64,000 bases of DNA from Dinghuibacter sp964544695 (GCA_964544695.1 CAZJDB010000081.1:7576-71575), one strand, 5' to 3'; shown: positions 17,269 through 26,197, numbered from the stretch's first letter. A program made the numbers and translations. Notes: generated from the letters alone by a model not told the origin.

Positions 17269-18630
17269 TTAAGCCGTAACCGGAACAGGCAGTGGATCCG
17301 CATAATGCGCCAACCCATAGTTTCGCTTCAGGGCTTCCTCCGGGTGATCCACGTGCCACTCGAATTCATCCCTGAAATGACGGATGGCTGCAGCCACGGG
17401 CCACGCGGCGGCGTCCCCGAGAGGGCAGATGGTGTTCCCTTCTATCCTCCTTTGTATGTCCCAGAGCAGGTCTATATCGCTTTTCTTTCCCTTACCATAT
17501 TCGATATTCTTCAGGATACGGAACATCCAACCTGTTCCTTCCCGGCAGGGTGAACACTGGCCGCAGCTCTCGTGTTGGTAAAAACGCGCCAGGGTCATGG
17601 TATGCCGGACGACGCATTGGTCTTCGTCCAGGACGATGAAACCTCCTGAGCCCATCATGGTGCCCGTGATGAAGCCGCCGTCCTGCAGACTTTCATAGGT
17701 CATCATGCGCGTCTCGCCCTTAGCCGTTTTCAGCAGCAGGTTGGCGGGTAGGATAGGCACCGACGATCCTCCGGGTATGCACGCCTTGAGGCGTTTGCCA
17801 TTGGGAATGCCTCCGCAATAGTCGTCCGAGTATATGAATTCTTCCACCGAAATGGTCATATCGATCTCGTAAATTCCAGGCTTATTGATATTTCCGCAGG
17901 CGGAAATCAATTTGGTTCCCGTGGATTTGCCCACGCCGATCTTGGCGTATTCCTCTCCTCCCATATTGATGATGGGCACAACGGCCGCCAGCGTTTCCAC
18001 ATTGTTCACCACCGTGGGTCGATCCCAAACCCCTTTCACGGCTGGGAAGGGCGGCTTGATCCGCGGGTTTCCCCTTTTGCCTTCCAGCGATTCCAGCAGC
18101 GCGGTTTCCTCTCCACAGATATACGCGCCCGCGCCCTTGTGTACATAGATCTCGCACGCAAAGCCGCTCCCCAGGATGTCCGGTCCGAGCCAACCGTTTT
18201 GCTTTGCCTCGGAAATGGCCTGTTCCAGGATGTCCGCAATCCAGGCATATTCTCCGCGAATGTAGATATAAGTGAGATTGGCGCCCAGGGCGTAAGAGGA
18301 GACGATCAGGCCTTCGATCAGAAGATGAGGCAGGAATTCCATCAGGTATCTGTCCTTGAAGGTGCCCGGTTCTGATTCATCCGCGTTGCAAACGAGGTGC
18401 CTTGGAACGCCCTCGGGCTTGGCGATGAAGCTCCATTTCATTCCGGTCGGAAAGCCTGCGCCTCCGCGACCCCGTAAACCGCTTTTTTTCACCTCTTCCA
18501 CCACCTGCTCGGGGCTCATTGTTTTCAAAACCTTCTCCACACTGGCATATCCTCCCTCCCGGCGATATGTATCGTAGAAGCGGATACCTTCCACCGAGTC
18601 CTTTTCCAATAACAGTTTTCTACTTCCCAT
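17269..18630 (-). CDS. nuoF: NADH-quinone oxidoreductase subunit F (FMN, NADH-binding)
   Basis: 453 residues. GLRGRGGAGFPTGMKW is the FMN/NADH site, AYICGEETALLESLEGKRG the second nucleotide motif, and ESCGQCSPCREGTGW with a later CPLGDAA Cys binds the N3 4Fe-4S cluster. It accepts hydride from NADH. Unusually, a beta-barrel gene separates it from nuoE, two bases upstream. Confidence 0.97.
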   Translation of the reverse strand: MGSRKLLLEKDSVEGIRFYDTYRREGGYASVEKVLKTMSPEQVVEEVKKSGLRGRGGAGFPTGMKWSFIAKPEGVPRHLVCNADESEPGTFKDRYLMEFLPHLLIEGLIVSSYALGANLTYIYIRGEYAWIADILEQAISEAKQNGWLGPDILGSGFACEIYVHKGAGAYICGEETALLESLEGKRGNPRIKPPFPAVKGVWDRPTVVNNVETLAAVVPIINMGGEEYAKIGVGKSTGTKLISACGNINKPGIYEIDMTISVEEFIYSDDYCGGIPNGKRLKACIPGGSSVPILPANLLLKTAKGETRMMTYESLQDGGFITGTMMGSGGFIVLDEDQCVVRHTMTLARFYQHESCGQCSPCREGTGWMFRILKNIEYGKGKKSDIDLLWDIQRRIEGNTICPLGDAAAWPVAAAIRHFRDEFEWHVDHPEEALKRNYGLAHYADPLPVPVTA

Positions 18631-18632
18631 AT

Positions 18633-19253
18633 CTAAAGTTTGATCCGTATCCCACCACTGACCAGACCCAGGTATCCGTACCCAAGCTCGAAGAACAACT
18701 TGACCTTTTTCTTTCCCAGTTCGCCCCCAATGGGCGTGTACTGATAGGCAAAGCCATTGTCGCTGCTGCTGTGGTCAGGGGTCAGGTAGGAATTATTTTC
18801 CGTCAGCTTCGAATTCACCTGATAATACCCGAAGGCAACACCCCCGTACAACCTCAAGTTCTGGAAAACGGTTACGTAGGGCCATTGGACCCTTGCCATG
18901 GCCGTCCAATAACTGTTGGTCACTTTGACGGTTCCGACCTCTTCGGTGCTTCCATTATAAGTGCTGAAGTTGTTGGTGATCGGGATGATCTCATAAGACC
19001 CCTCAACGCCAAAAGTAAGCTTCCAGATCTTTGCCGTTAAGGCAGCATGGAAGGAGCCTGTGCTGATGACTTGTATTTTCGATCCAATGATGTAATTGGC
19101 AAAAAATTCGGACCGGACCTTGGCCTGTCCCGACAGGATTGGGGGAGTCCATCCTCCATATCCGATCTCCAGCGTAGGTTCCGTCAACTGTTGTGCCTTG
19201 GCCATCACACCCAAGCCCGCAATAAAAAATAAAATAAAGATTGTTTTTTTCAT
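18633..19253 (-). CDS. Outer-membrane beta-barrel-like protein embedded in the nuo operon
   Basis: 206 residues from MKKTIFILFFIAGLGVMAKAQ, a signal peptide with cleavage after AQA/AKAQ. The mature part alternates polar and aromatic/hydrophobic residues (FHAALTAKIWKLTFGVEGSYEII, LRLYGGVAFGYYQVNSKL, KLFFELGYGYLGLVSGGIRIKL) and ends in a short hydrophobic strand, the pattern of an 8-stranded OmpA/OmpX-like barrel. No complex I function is known for such a protein. It lies 2 bases before nuoF and 33 bases after nuoE on the same strand, so it is cotranscribed with them. Family not recognised with certainty. Confidence 0.8.
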   Translation of the reverse strand: MKKTIFILFFIAGLGVMAKAQQLTEPTLEIGYGGWTPPILSGQAKVRSEFFANYIIGSKIQVISTGSFHAALTAKIWKLTFGVEGSYEIIPITNNFSTYNGSTEEVGTVKVTNSYWTAMARVQWPYVTVFQNLRLYGGVAFGYYQVNSKLTENNSYLTPDHSSSDNGFAYQYTPIGGELGKKKVKLFFELGYGYLGLVSGGIRIKL

Positions 19254-19286
19254 ATTGTAGTTTATTATCACTGACAGCCCCGACGT

Positions 19287-19775
19287 TTAGCGAGCTGCGC
19301 GTGCCTCTTCTATAATCTTGTCGACTTTTTCTTTGGTAAGGTGTTCCCTGTAGGTTTTTCCCATTTGCATCATAGGAGCATATCCGCAAGCCCCCAGGCA
19401 CTCCGTGACCTTCAATGTAAACAGGCCGTCCGGGGTCGTCTCTCCGGGGTTGATCCCAAGCTTTTCCCGGAAATAGGTTATGATCTCGTCACTGCCATTC
19501 AACATACAGGGGCCCGTCTGGCAAACTTCGAACATGTACTTCCCCACAGGTTTGAGGTTGAACATCGAGTAGAAAGTCGCCACCTCGTATACCTCGATCG
19601 GCTCGAGCTGGAGGAGGCTTGCCACGTAGTCCATCACCGGTACATCCAGCCAGCCCCCGAAAGTATCCTGGGCCACATGGAGCACAGGCAACAGGGCGCT
19701 TTTCTGCTTCCCCTCCGGGTAATGAGAGACGATTTCCTTTACTTTCCCTAACGTATCTTCCGAAAACTGTATCAT
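19287..19775 (-). CDS. nuoE: NADH-quinone oxidoreductase subunit E (2Fe-2S)
   Basis: 162 residues from MIQFSEDTLGK; the frame open to 19808 would run into nuoD. The thioredoxin-like 2Fe-2S domain has CQTGPC and CLGACGYAP, the four ligands of cluster N1a. Partner of NuoF. The start is 10 bases after the nuoD stop. Confidence 0.95.
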   Translation of the reverse strand: MIQFSEDTLGKVKEIVSHYPEGKQKSALLPVLHVAQDTFGGWLDVPVMDYVASLLQLEPIEVYEVATFYSMFNLKPVGKYMFEVCQTGPCMLNGSDEIITYFREKLGINPGETTPDGLFTLKVTECLGACGYAPMMQMGKTYREHLTKEKVDKIIEEARAAR

Positions 19776-19785
19776 TATATTCTTG

Positions 19786-21024
19786 TTATGCGTCCATTTC
19801 CCCCGCAATGAGGTTCAGACTGCTCATCGTGATCACGGCGTCACTCAACATACTTCCCTTGGTCAACTCGAGATAGGACTGGTAGTAAATAAAGCAGGGC
19901 CTGCGGAAATGGAGGCGGAAAGGCGTCCTACCCCCGTCGCTGATCAGGTAGAATCCAAGTTCCCCGTTTGCTCCTTCCACGGAGTGATAAACTTCCCCCT
20001 TGGGCATCTCGACCTCGCCCATGATAATCTTGAAGTGCCAGATCAGCGCCTCCATCTTGGTATAGACATCCTCTTTCTTCGGCAGGTAGTACTCCGGGAC
20101 ATCCGCATGAAATACCTCCGCATCAGCTCCCTTGAAGGACTGTATCTTTTCGTAAGCCTGCTTCAGAATGCCCAGGGATTCCCACATTTCCTGCTCTCTG
20201 ACCAGCCAGCGGTCATAATTATCACCGGTGCTGCCCACGGGGACATTGAAGGAAAAATCCTCGTAGGAGGAATAAGGCTGGAGGACCCTTACGTCATAAT
20301 CCACTCCCGTAGCCCTGAGGTTAGGGCCCGTAAAACCATAATTCAGGGCCCTTTCGGCGGATATGCCCCCCGTGCCCATGGTCCGCTCCAGGAAAATGCG
20401 GTTGCGCATGAACATATTCTCGAACTCCTTCAGGACTCCGGGATACTCTCTGAGGAATTTCTCCAGTTTCGTGAAGGCGGTATTGGTAAAATTTCTTTCG
20501 AAGCCGCCGATGCGCCCGATGTTGGTCGTAAGCCTGGAGCCACATATTTCCTCGTAGATCTCATAGATCAGCTCCCTGTATTGCATGACGTATAGGAAGC
20601 CCGTATAGGCTCCCGCATCCACTCCAACGATGGAATTGCAAATCAGGTGGTCTGAAATCCGGGCCAGCTCCATGATGATCACACGCAGATAGTCTACGCG
20701 CTTGGGTGTCTTTACCCCCAGTAGCTTTTCGCAGGTGAGGTGCCAGCCCATATTGTTAATGGGAGAAGAGCAATAATTCAGGCGGTCGGTCAGCGGGGTG
20801 ATTTGATAAAGGGGGCGGCGTTCCGCGATCTTTTCGAAGGCCCGGTGTATATACCCCACCGTGGAGTCAGCGGAAACGATCCTTTCCCCGTCGAGTTCCA
20901 GGATGTTCTGGAATACGCCATGGGTTGCCGGATGCGTTGGCCCCATATTCAAAGTCGTGGTCGTCTTTTCGATCGACCCTTCCGGCAGTTTTACGTGTTG
21001 GTGTTGTTCTATTTGTTCCGACAT
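19786..21024 (-). CDS. nuoD: NADH-quinone oxidoreductase subunit D (49 kDa)
   Basis: 412 residues, not fused with NuoC. LNMGPTHPATHGVFQNILELDGE is the N-terminal signature with the quinone-site histidine, and the [NiFe]-hydrogenase-like core follows. It builds the quinone pocket with NuoB and NuoH. Confidence 0.97.
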   Translation of the reverse strand: MSEQIEQHQHVKLPEGSIEKTTTTLNMGPTHPATHGVFQNILELDGERIVSADSTVGYIHRAFEKIAERRPLYQITPLTDRLNYCSSPINNMGWHLTCEKLLGVKTPKRVDYLRVIIMELARISDHLICNSIVGVDAGAYTGFLYVMQYRELIYEIYEEICGSRLTTNIGRIGGFERNFTNTAFTKLEKFLREYPGVLKEFENMFMRNRIFLERTMGTGGISAERALNYGFTGPNLRATGVDYDVRVLQPYSSYEDFSFNVPVGSTGDNYDRWLVREQEMWESLGILKQAYEKIQSFKGADAEVFHADVPEYYLPKKEDVYTKMEALIWHFKIIMGEVEMPKGEVYHSVEGANGELGFYLISDGGRTPFRLHFRRPCFIYYQSYLELTKGSMLSDAVITMSSLNLIAGEMDA

Positions 21025-21032
21025 AATTCCTT

Positions 21033-21554
21033 TTAAATTCCAATATGCCCCCCTCGCCCGAACATGGCATCGTCCTTATCTGCCCGCGTCTGGTCCTCGA
21101 GGGGGAACTCCTTACGCATGGGGAAATAATCCATTTCGTCAACATTCAGGATCCGCTTGAGGTTCGGGTGACCAACGAAGTTCACTCCGTAGAAATCGAA
21201 CGTTTCCCGTTCCATCCAATTCGCCGATGAAAAAATGCTTGTTGCCGTAAATACATCCGGGTGGTTCACGTCGGTAAACACTTTGAACCGCAACCGGATA
21301 TTATCTACCAAATTGTGAAGATGATACACGACGGCGAGTTCCTCCCCCTTCCTGTTGGGGTAATGCACACCCGTCAGGTCGGTCAGAAAGCGGAATTTCA
21401 ACGTCGGATCGTCATAAAGGAATTGCATCACCTTCAGGTTAATATCCTTGGGCGCCTCGAAGGTCAGCAATCCGTAAGGCTCTTCAAAACTTGTCAATTG
21501 TCCCGGAAAGTGTTCCTCTAATTTCTGTTTGATGATATCGTTGGTCAAGGGCAT
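21033..21554 (-). CDS. nuoC: NADH-quinone oxidoreductase subunit C (30 kDa)
   Basis: 173 residues, with ERETFDFYGVNFVGHPNLKR and the MRKEFPLED end, the 30 kDa subunit signature. Hydrophilic arm of complex I. Nine bases after nuoB. Confidence 0.96.
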   Translation of the reverse strand: MPLTNDIIKQKLEEHFPGQLTSFEEPYGLLTFEAPKDINLKVMQFLYDDPTLKFRFLTDLTGVHYPNRKGEELAVVYHLHNLVDNIRLRFKVFTDVNHPDVFTATSIFSSANWMERETFDFYGVNFVGHPNLKRILNVDEMDYFPMRKEFPLEDQTRADKDDAMFGRGGHIGI

Positions 21555-21563
21555 CTTCAGGCG

Positions 21564-22145
21564 TTATTGGATTCCGTAGCTGTTCATCAGTTCCGTGTAC
21601 CGGTCGGAATTGCGTCGACGTATGGTTTCGCGGTTGTGCACCAATTCCTGCACCTTCATAAAACCATCGATGATCGCCTCGGGACGCGGGGGGCAGCCCG
21701 GAACATAAACGTCAACGGGAATGATCTGGTCTATTCCCTGCAAGACGGAATAGGTATCGAATATTCCCCCGGAGGAGGCACACGCTCCAACCGCCATCAC
21801 CCACCGGGGTTCGGCCATTTGCAAATAAACTTCCTTGACCACCGGTCCCATTTTCTTGGCAATGGTCCCCATCACCATAAGAACATCGCATTGGCGGGGT
21901 GAAAAGCCTACCCTTTCCGCACCGAAGCGGCCGAAGTCATAAGTGGACCCCATTAATGCCATGAATTCTATACCGCAACAAGAGGTGGCAAAAGGTAGGG
22001 GCCACATGGAATTAGCTCGGGCCAGTCCCACAACCTTATCCAGGCTGGTGGCGAAAAAGCCTTCCCCTGCGTACCCTTCGGGGCCCTCCTTGACCAGCTT
22101 TACATCCGCTTCCGCTTGAACATTAAATCGAACTGGACGTGCCAT
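21564..22145 (-). CDS. nuoB: NADH-quinone oxidoreductase subunit B (N2 cluster)
   Basis: 193 residues. TSCCGIEFMAL, AVGACASSGGIF and VPGCPPRPEAI supply the four cysteines of the terminal 4Fe-4S cluster N2 that reduces quinone. The N-terminal 30 residues are an extension before the usual core. Confidence 0.97.
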   Translation of the reverse strand: MARPVRFNVQAEADVKLVKEGPEGYAGEGFFATSLDKVVGLARANSMWPLPFATSCCGIEFMALMGSTYDFGRFGAERVGFSPRQCDVLMVMGTIAKKMGPVVKEVYLQMAEPRWVMAVGACASSGGIFDTYSVLQGIDQIIPVDVYVPGCPPRPEAIIDGFMKVQELVHNRETIRRRNSDRYTELMNSYGIQ

Positions 22146-22158
22146 AACTTACATTTTT

Positions 22159-22572
22159 TTAATCTTCCCAGTGAAGTGCGCCCTTCTTGATGATGTAGAT
22201 AAATCCTGCCAGGAAAAAGCCAACGAAGACCAGTACTGCCATAAAGCCTTCCCAACCCAGGGACCTGAAGTTGACAGCGTAAGGATAAAAGAAAATTACC
22301 TCCACGTCGAAAAGGACGAACAATATAGCTACCAGGAAATATTTAATAGCCATGGGCTGGCGAGCATTCCCAACCGAAGGGATTCCGCTTTCGAAGTTCT
22401 TGAGCTTATCCGCAGTTTTGCGTTTCGGACCCAGTAAATGGGTCGCCGTCATCATCACGATAATGATGGCCGTGGCTACCACCAACTGTAGGACGATGGG
22501 CAGGTAATTGATGGTATTGTTTACATCCGGCGATGCCGTGAGATTACCAGCCTGCAATAAGAGAACGTCCAT
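22159..22572 (-). CDS. nuoA: NADH-quinone oxidoreductase subunit A
   Basis: 137 residues from MDVLLLQAGNLTASP; three membrane helices, with FESGIPSVGNARQPMAIKYFLVAILFVLFDVEVIFFYP, the NuoA signature. The frame is open up to 22626, but the promoter boxes at 22595-22627 lie inside that longer version, so the 22572 ATG is chosen. First gene of the nuo operon, which runs to 7744. Confidence 0.93.
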   Translation of the reverse strand: MDVLLLQAGNLTASPDVNNTINYLPIVLQLVVATAIIIVMMTATHLLGPKRKTADKLKNFESGIPSVGNARQPMAIKYFLVAILFVLFDVEVIFFYPYAVNFRSLGWEGFMAVLVFVGFFLAGFIYIIKKGALHWED

Positions 22573-22594
22573 GTCCAGTAGGGTTAACTTTCGA

Positions 22595-22627
22595 CAAAAA
22601 TAAGACAGTGAGGCATAATAACCCAAA
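22595..22627 (-). promoter_or_regulatory. Promoter of the nuo operon
   Basis: On minus, TTTG (22627-22624) and TATTTTTG (22602-22595) match the Bacteroidetes -33/-7 consensus TTTG ... TAnnTTTG with 21 bases between. The -7 box ends 22 bases before the nuoA ATG. The -33 box lies within the T-tract of the terminator of the upstream TPR gene. Confidence 0.65.
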
Positions 22628-22656
22628 AACCGGGGAGGCCTTTTTGAGGCCTCCCC
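22625..22656 (-). terminator. Terminator after the TPR gene
   Basis: GGGGAGGCC (22632-22640) pairs perfectly with GGCCTCCCC (22648-22656); on minus the hairpin is followed by GGTTTTT. It separates the TPR gene from nuoA. Confidence 0.85.
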
Positions 22657-22695
22657 TATCTCTTCCCTACCGGCTGTTAGCCGGCTTCCCTTTAA

Positions 22696-24381
22696 TTACT
22701 TCCCCGTCTTGGCTCCGTTCTGCTGCCGGGCCAGGTAGCGTTCCAGTGCTTCTTTGAGGTGCTTGAACTGTTCATTGGTTGGATCGTACACCAAATATTT
22801 GTTAATATATTCCAGAGTGCTCTTGTAGTCTTTTTTCTTGAAGTAATACTGGATTAGGTACTGGTATCCCACCTTGACCTGATCGACGAATTTTGTCGAA
22901 TCCCTGGAGGTATCGGCGACTTCGATCATCTTTTGGAAGTAGGGTATGGCCGAACCCTTTACCAGGTCCGTGTCCAGTGCCCAGTTGGCTCGCGCCCTCC
23001 AATAGTAGGCATACACCGAAAAGGCGGGGAATTTGTCGGCATACATGGTAAAAATGCTGTCGGCGGTCCGGTAATAAGGATCCGATAACCCCGTCTTGGC
23101 CGTATCCTTTGCCCTGATGTCATCGGCGGCGGTAAATACCGTGCTGCCCCACAGATACAGGTCATTGGGATTGGGGTCCTTATCCATTTTGTAGGTAACG
23201 CCTGCCCAATAAGCCTTGGCGGATGGATCGTTCAGGGAGTCGGCGATGTTCATCGCCCTTTGCACGTATGCTTCCTTATTGGCTTCCACAGTATCCATGG
23301 CAATGGCCTTCTTCAGGAAAGTGTAGATCGAATCTTCGCTGAAATGGCCCCTGAAATAGATCAACGCAGCGACATCGTAGTTCCTGGGAGCCAGGCTATC
23401 GTCGGGATGAGCCAGGTAGGTATCGATATCGGTCTTTGCATCATTATAGTCCTTCAGGAACCCGTAGGAGTACGCCATCAGCTTGTAGTAGTGAGGCTTG
23501 AAGGCATCCGGGGCCGTGGGCAGCAGCGATTTGGACCGGTCTATGGCCTGCTGGTAGTGCTGCGCCGCAAACAGGATATCGGCGCTGGCCTCATCCACGA
23601 TGGGACCCGCATCTGCGTGCGCGATGTACTGGTTCAGATATTCTGTGGACTTTTCGACGTCCGTGTAGTAATAGTCTACATAGAGACGGTAATACGCGGG
23701 CGCATAATTCGGATCGGCCGTTATGGCTGCCTCGAATTCGGGGTAATACTGGGTGGGGTTCTTTTGTGTTTCGTAAATCAGGCCGATCTTATAGTGTGCC
23801 TCGGCGAATTTCGGATCCGCCTGCAAAGCATTCTGATAATTCGTTACCGCATTTCCACCATCGATCATCCGTGCATAGGCGTCCCCAAGTGCAACATAAA
23901 GGGAAGCCTCGACATGCTTCTTTTCCTGGGCGATGGCCTGGTTCAGCTTGGCGATCGCATATTGGTAGTCACCGTGAACCGAATTGATGTTGGCCCTGGC
24001 CACGGCAGCCAGGATATTGGCATCCTTGCTCTTGGTCAGGGTGATGGCCATTTCGAACCGGTTTTTGGCATCGGCCGTATTGTTGTCCTTTAGCTCGGTT
24101 TCTCCAATACCCACCAATAGCCAGGGATCGTTGGGGTTGGCCTGAACGGCCTTTTGATAAAGGTCCTTGGCGCCGGCGGAATCCCTCAAGCCTATTTCGG
24201 CCTGACCGAGCCAGTAAGTCGTTTCCCCATCATTAGGCTTGGCAGCCAATGCTTTCTGAAAAGCGTCCTTGGCGCTTTGGTACCTCTGATAATACATGAA
24301 TCGCTTTCCATCCTCCACCTGGCCAAACGTCATTTTGCCCAGAACCAGCGCTGCTGCAAGTAAGCTGACTCTCATTTTCAT
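22696..24381 (-). CDS. Secreted/periplasmic tetratricopeptide repeat protein
   Basis: 561 residues from MKMRVSLLAAALVLGKMTFGQ, a signal peptide; an in-frame TTG two codons upstream is less likely. At least eight TPR-like helical pairs are visible (YQRYQSAKDAFQKALAAKPNDGETTYWLGQAEIGL, ADPKFAEAHYKIGLIYETQ, ADPNYAPAYYRLYVDYYY), covering most of the chain. Such proteins are scaffolds. In many Bacteroidetes a TPR gene follows exbB-exbD-exbD-tonB-pstS; here the pstS-like gene is directly upstream but exb/tonB is 18 kb away. It has its own -7 box at 24408-24415. Confidence 0.85.
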   Translation of the reverse strand: MKMRVSLLAAALVLGKMTFGQVEDGKRFMYYQRYQSAKDAFQKALAAKPNDGETTYWLGQAEIGLRDSAGAKDLYQKAVQANPNDPWLLVGIGETELKDNNTADAKNRFEMAITLTKSKDANILAAVARANINSVHGDYQYAIAKLNQAIAQEKKHVEASLYVALGDAYARMIDGGNAVTNYQNALQADPKFAEAHYKIGLIYETQKNPTQYYPEFEAAITADPNYAPAYYRLYVDYYYTDVEKSTEYLNQYIAHADAGPIVDEASADILFAAQHYQQAIDRSKSLLPTAPDAFKPHYYKLMAYSYGFLKDYNDAKTDIDTYLAHPDDSLAPRNYDVAALIYFRGHFSEDSIYTFLKKAIAMDTVEANKEAYVQRAMNIADSLNDPSAKAYWAGVTYKMDKDPNPNDLYLWGSTVFTAADDIRAKDTAKTGLSDPYYRTADSIFTMYADKFPAFSVYAYYWRARANWALDTDLVKGSAIPYFQKMIEVADTSRDSTKFVDQVKVGYQYLIQYYFKKKDYKSTLEYINKYLVYDPTNEQFKHLKEALERYLARQQNGAKTGK

Positions 24382-24407
24382 TGTCAATTTCGTTTTAAGT
24401 GAATGTA

Positions 24408-24415
24408 CAAATATA
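24408..24415 (-). promoter_or_regulatory. -7 box ahead of the TPR gene
   Basis: TATATTTG on minus, a full match to TAnnTTTG, 26 bases before the ATG and 15 bases beyond the stop of the pstS-like gene. No clear -33 TTTG is found. Confidence 0.4.
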
Positions 24416-24429
24416 CTATTAGATTTATC

Positions 24430-25353
24430 TCATCGGACCTGGGCATCCCTGACATTCAAAGGCATGATGGCCGGGACCAGATATGCCCTCCTGAAAATCA
24501 ACTGTCCCCTTTCGTACTCCAAAAAATCAACCAATCCAGTCGCTAACCCATCATAATTTTCCTTCTTTATGCAATACAATCCTCGGGTAAAAGGATAACG
24601 AAATGTTAAAATATCCTCCTGAGAGGGGTACGTATAGGCTTTGTCCGGGCATAGGTCACAGCGTATTGAAGCGATGTGAACCTTTTCCCGGTAAGTATCC
24701 TGGAGTGTATCCTCCGGGTTTCCGATCCAGCTCACCCCGACGAAGCCAATGGCGTCCGGATGACTTTCCACGTACTTGATCACCCCGGTACTGTTCTCGG
24801 CGGCGAATACATGGGAAGGATCGAATGCACTTCCTTTCAGGATGGAATCCAGCGCAAAGCGAATCGTAGACGTGGCGTTTAGTCCGTCAAAAACGGCTGT
24901 ATAGGGTTTGGCCCCATTCTTACCTCCCCTAAGTATGTCCGCGATTTCGGACGTCGTCAGGTTGGTATCCGGGGAAGCGCTGTTTACGATTACGGCAACC
25001 GCATCGTAAGCCAACACCTTGAAGGACGGATTGTATTGTAATTTCGACCTGTAATAAGCCATTTCCTCATCGGTAAGCCCCCTGGTAACAAAGATGATCC
25101 GGGTACTGTCATTTTGCAGGTCCTTCAGGCATTCGACCTCCGGCTTGTACGAAACCTCTAAATGAGCCTCGGGATGGGAAGATTGGAATACTTTGAATTC
25201 CTCTTCCAGCACCGGCCTGAAAGATTCGTCCGCACTAATCCGGATAGAACCTGTAGACAGCGTATCGCCTGGTGATCCGTTTGATCCATTCGAATGGCAA
25301 GACAATGCCACTCCCCAAAGAACAGCCCCCACCCAGGTACAAAATCGGTTCAT
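24430..25353 (-). CDS. PstS-like substrate-binding lipoprotein
   Basis: 307 residues from MNRFCTWVGAVLWGVALSCHS: a lipoprotein signal with lipobox ALSC. The rest has the periplasmic binding fold: ISADESFRPVLEEEFKVFQSSHPEA, FVTRGLTDEEMAYY, VAVIVNSASPDTNLT and IGFVGVSWIG resemble phosphate-binding PstS proteins. No PstCAB permease genes are nearby, so it may sense or scavenge phosphate or another anion at the membrane rather than feed an ABC importer. A GTG at 25380 is in frame but overlaps the small upstream gene; the ATG lies 7 bases after that gene's stop. Confidence 0.82.
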   Translation of the reverse strand: MNRFCTWVGAVLWGVALSCHSNGSNGSPGDTLSTGSIRISADESFRPVLEEEFKVFQSSHPEAHLEVSYKPEVECLKDLQNDSTRIIFVTRGLTDEEMAYYRSKLQYNPSFKVLAYDAVAVIVNSASPDTNLTTSEIADILRGGKNGAKPYTAVFDGLNATSTIRFALDSILKGSAFDPSHVFAAENSTGVIKYVESHPDAIGFVGVSWIGNPEDTLQDTYREKVHIASIRCDLCPDKAYTYPSQEDILTFRYPFTRGLYCIKKENYDGLATGLVDFLEYERGQLIFRRAYLVPAIMPLNVRDAQVR

Positions 25354-25360
25354 TTCCAGG

Positions 25361-25594
25361 CTAATATTTTTTTTGGACACCCCTTACAATCCTCCAAATC
25401 CCATAAATAGGTGCAAGAACCCCCAGGATGATTTCAGGAACCCTGCCCAACATGGAAGTTCGGACGCCCCACTGTTTATGAAAAAGGAAAAAGAGGCCGG
25501 CGAGCACGTAAAAAACTCCCCAACCTAAATCCCTGATGGCGTGTAATTGGGTATTCACCCTCGTTCTTCTCTCCTGTTGTTCCCGAATGTCCAT
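25361..25594 (-). CDS. Small two-helix membrane protein upstream of the pstS-like gene
   Basis: 77 residues from MDIREQQERRTRVN. After a charged, helix-prone N-terminus there are two hydrophobic segments (about 24-38, WGVFYVLAGLFFLF; and 54-70, IILGVLAPIYGIWRIV) joined by a short basic loop, ending VQKKY. It ends 7 bases before the pstS-like ATG, so the two are probably cotranscribed. No known function; it may be a partner of the binding protein or of the TonB system. Confidence 0.7.
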   Translation of the reverse strand: MDIREQQERRTRVNTQLHAIRDLGWGVFYVLAGLFFLFHKQWGVRTSMLGRVPEIILGVLAPIYGIWRIVRGVQKKY

Positions 25595-25692
25595 AGTCCG
25601 ATCTGAGTTGGGCAAGATAAGGAAATCCAGCCATAATAGTGAGATGCACGCGGGCCGATTTTTCCATAAAGACGGCAAAACTTTAACATTCG

Positions 25693-25700
25693 TACATTTG
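25693..25700 (+). promoter_or_regulatory. -7 box 5 bases before the phosphatase start
   Basis: TACATTTG followed by CGCCC and ATG. If used as a -7 box, transcription would begin at or next to the start codon, giving a leaderless mRNA. Confidence 0.5.
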
Positions 25701-25705
25701 CGCCC

Positions 25706-26197
25706 ATGCGAATATTGATGGTTTGCCTCGGGAACATCTGCCGTAGCCCGCTGGCGGAAGGTATCCTTCAGCATCAGGCCTCTGTCGCGGGTCTGGGCAT
25801 CCAGGTCGATAGCGCCGGAACGGCGGGGTATCACATCGGGGAACCGCCCCACCCCCTCTCCCGGAAGGTTGCGCGGATGAACGGGATAGACATCAGCGCC
25901 CACAAGGGGAGGCAATTCCGTAAAGAGGACATGGACCACTACGACCGGATTTATGTCATGGACAGTGAGAATTATAACGACGTCCGCCGGGCATCCGGCA
26001 ATTCTTGGGATCCGTCCAAGGTGGAATTGCTCCTGAATGAGCTGTATCCTGGTCAGAACCGCAGCGTTCCGGATCCCTGGTATGGAGAGGAGGATGGCTA
26101 TCACGCCGTATACGATATGCTGGACCAGGCCAGCCGCAAGGTCATCGAAAAATATGCAAATTATGTCCAAACCGTCCCTTCCAAGAGGCACCCGTGA
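25706..26197 (+). CDS. Low-molecular-weight protein-tyrosine phosphatase
   Basis: 163 residues. The active-site loop CLGNICRS (Cys7 to Arg13, C-x5-R) is at the extreme N-terminus, and the general acid aspartate is in VPDPWYGEEDGYHAVYDML. It removes phosphate from tyrosines, in bacteria often of exopolysaccharide kinases or arsenate-related substrates. Its 3' end overlaps hisS by 35 bases. Confidence 0.92.
   Translation: MRILMVCLGNICRSPLAEGILQHQASVAGLGIQVDSAGTAGYHIGEPPHPLSRKVARMNGIDISAHKGRQFRKEDMDHYDRIYVMDSENYNDVRRASGNSWDPSKVELLLNELYPGQNRSVPDPWYGEEDGYHAVYDMLDQASRKVIEKYANYVQTVPSKRHP

Noticed and set aside
26037..26162. N-terminal extension of hisS
   Set aside because: It runs through the phosphatase gene; family proteins start near MSKPSLPRGTRDF.
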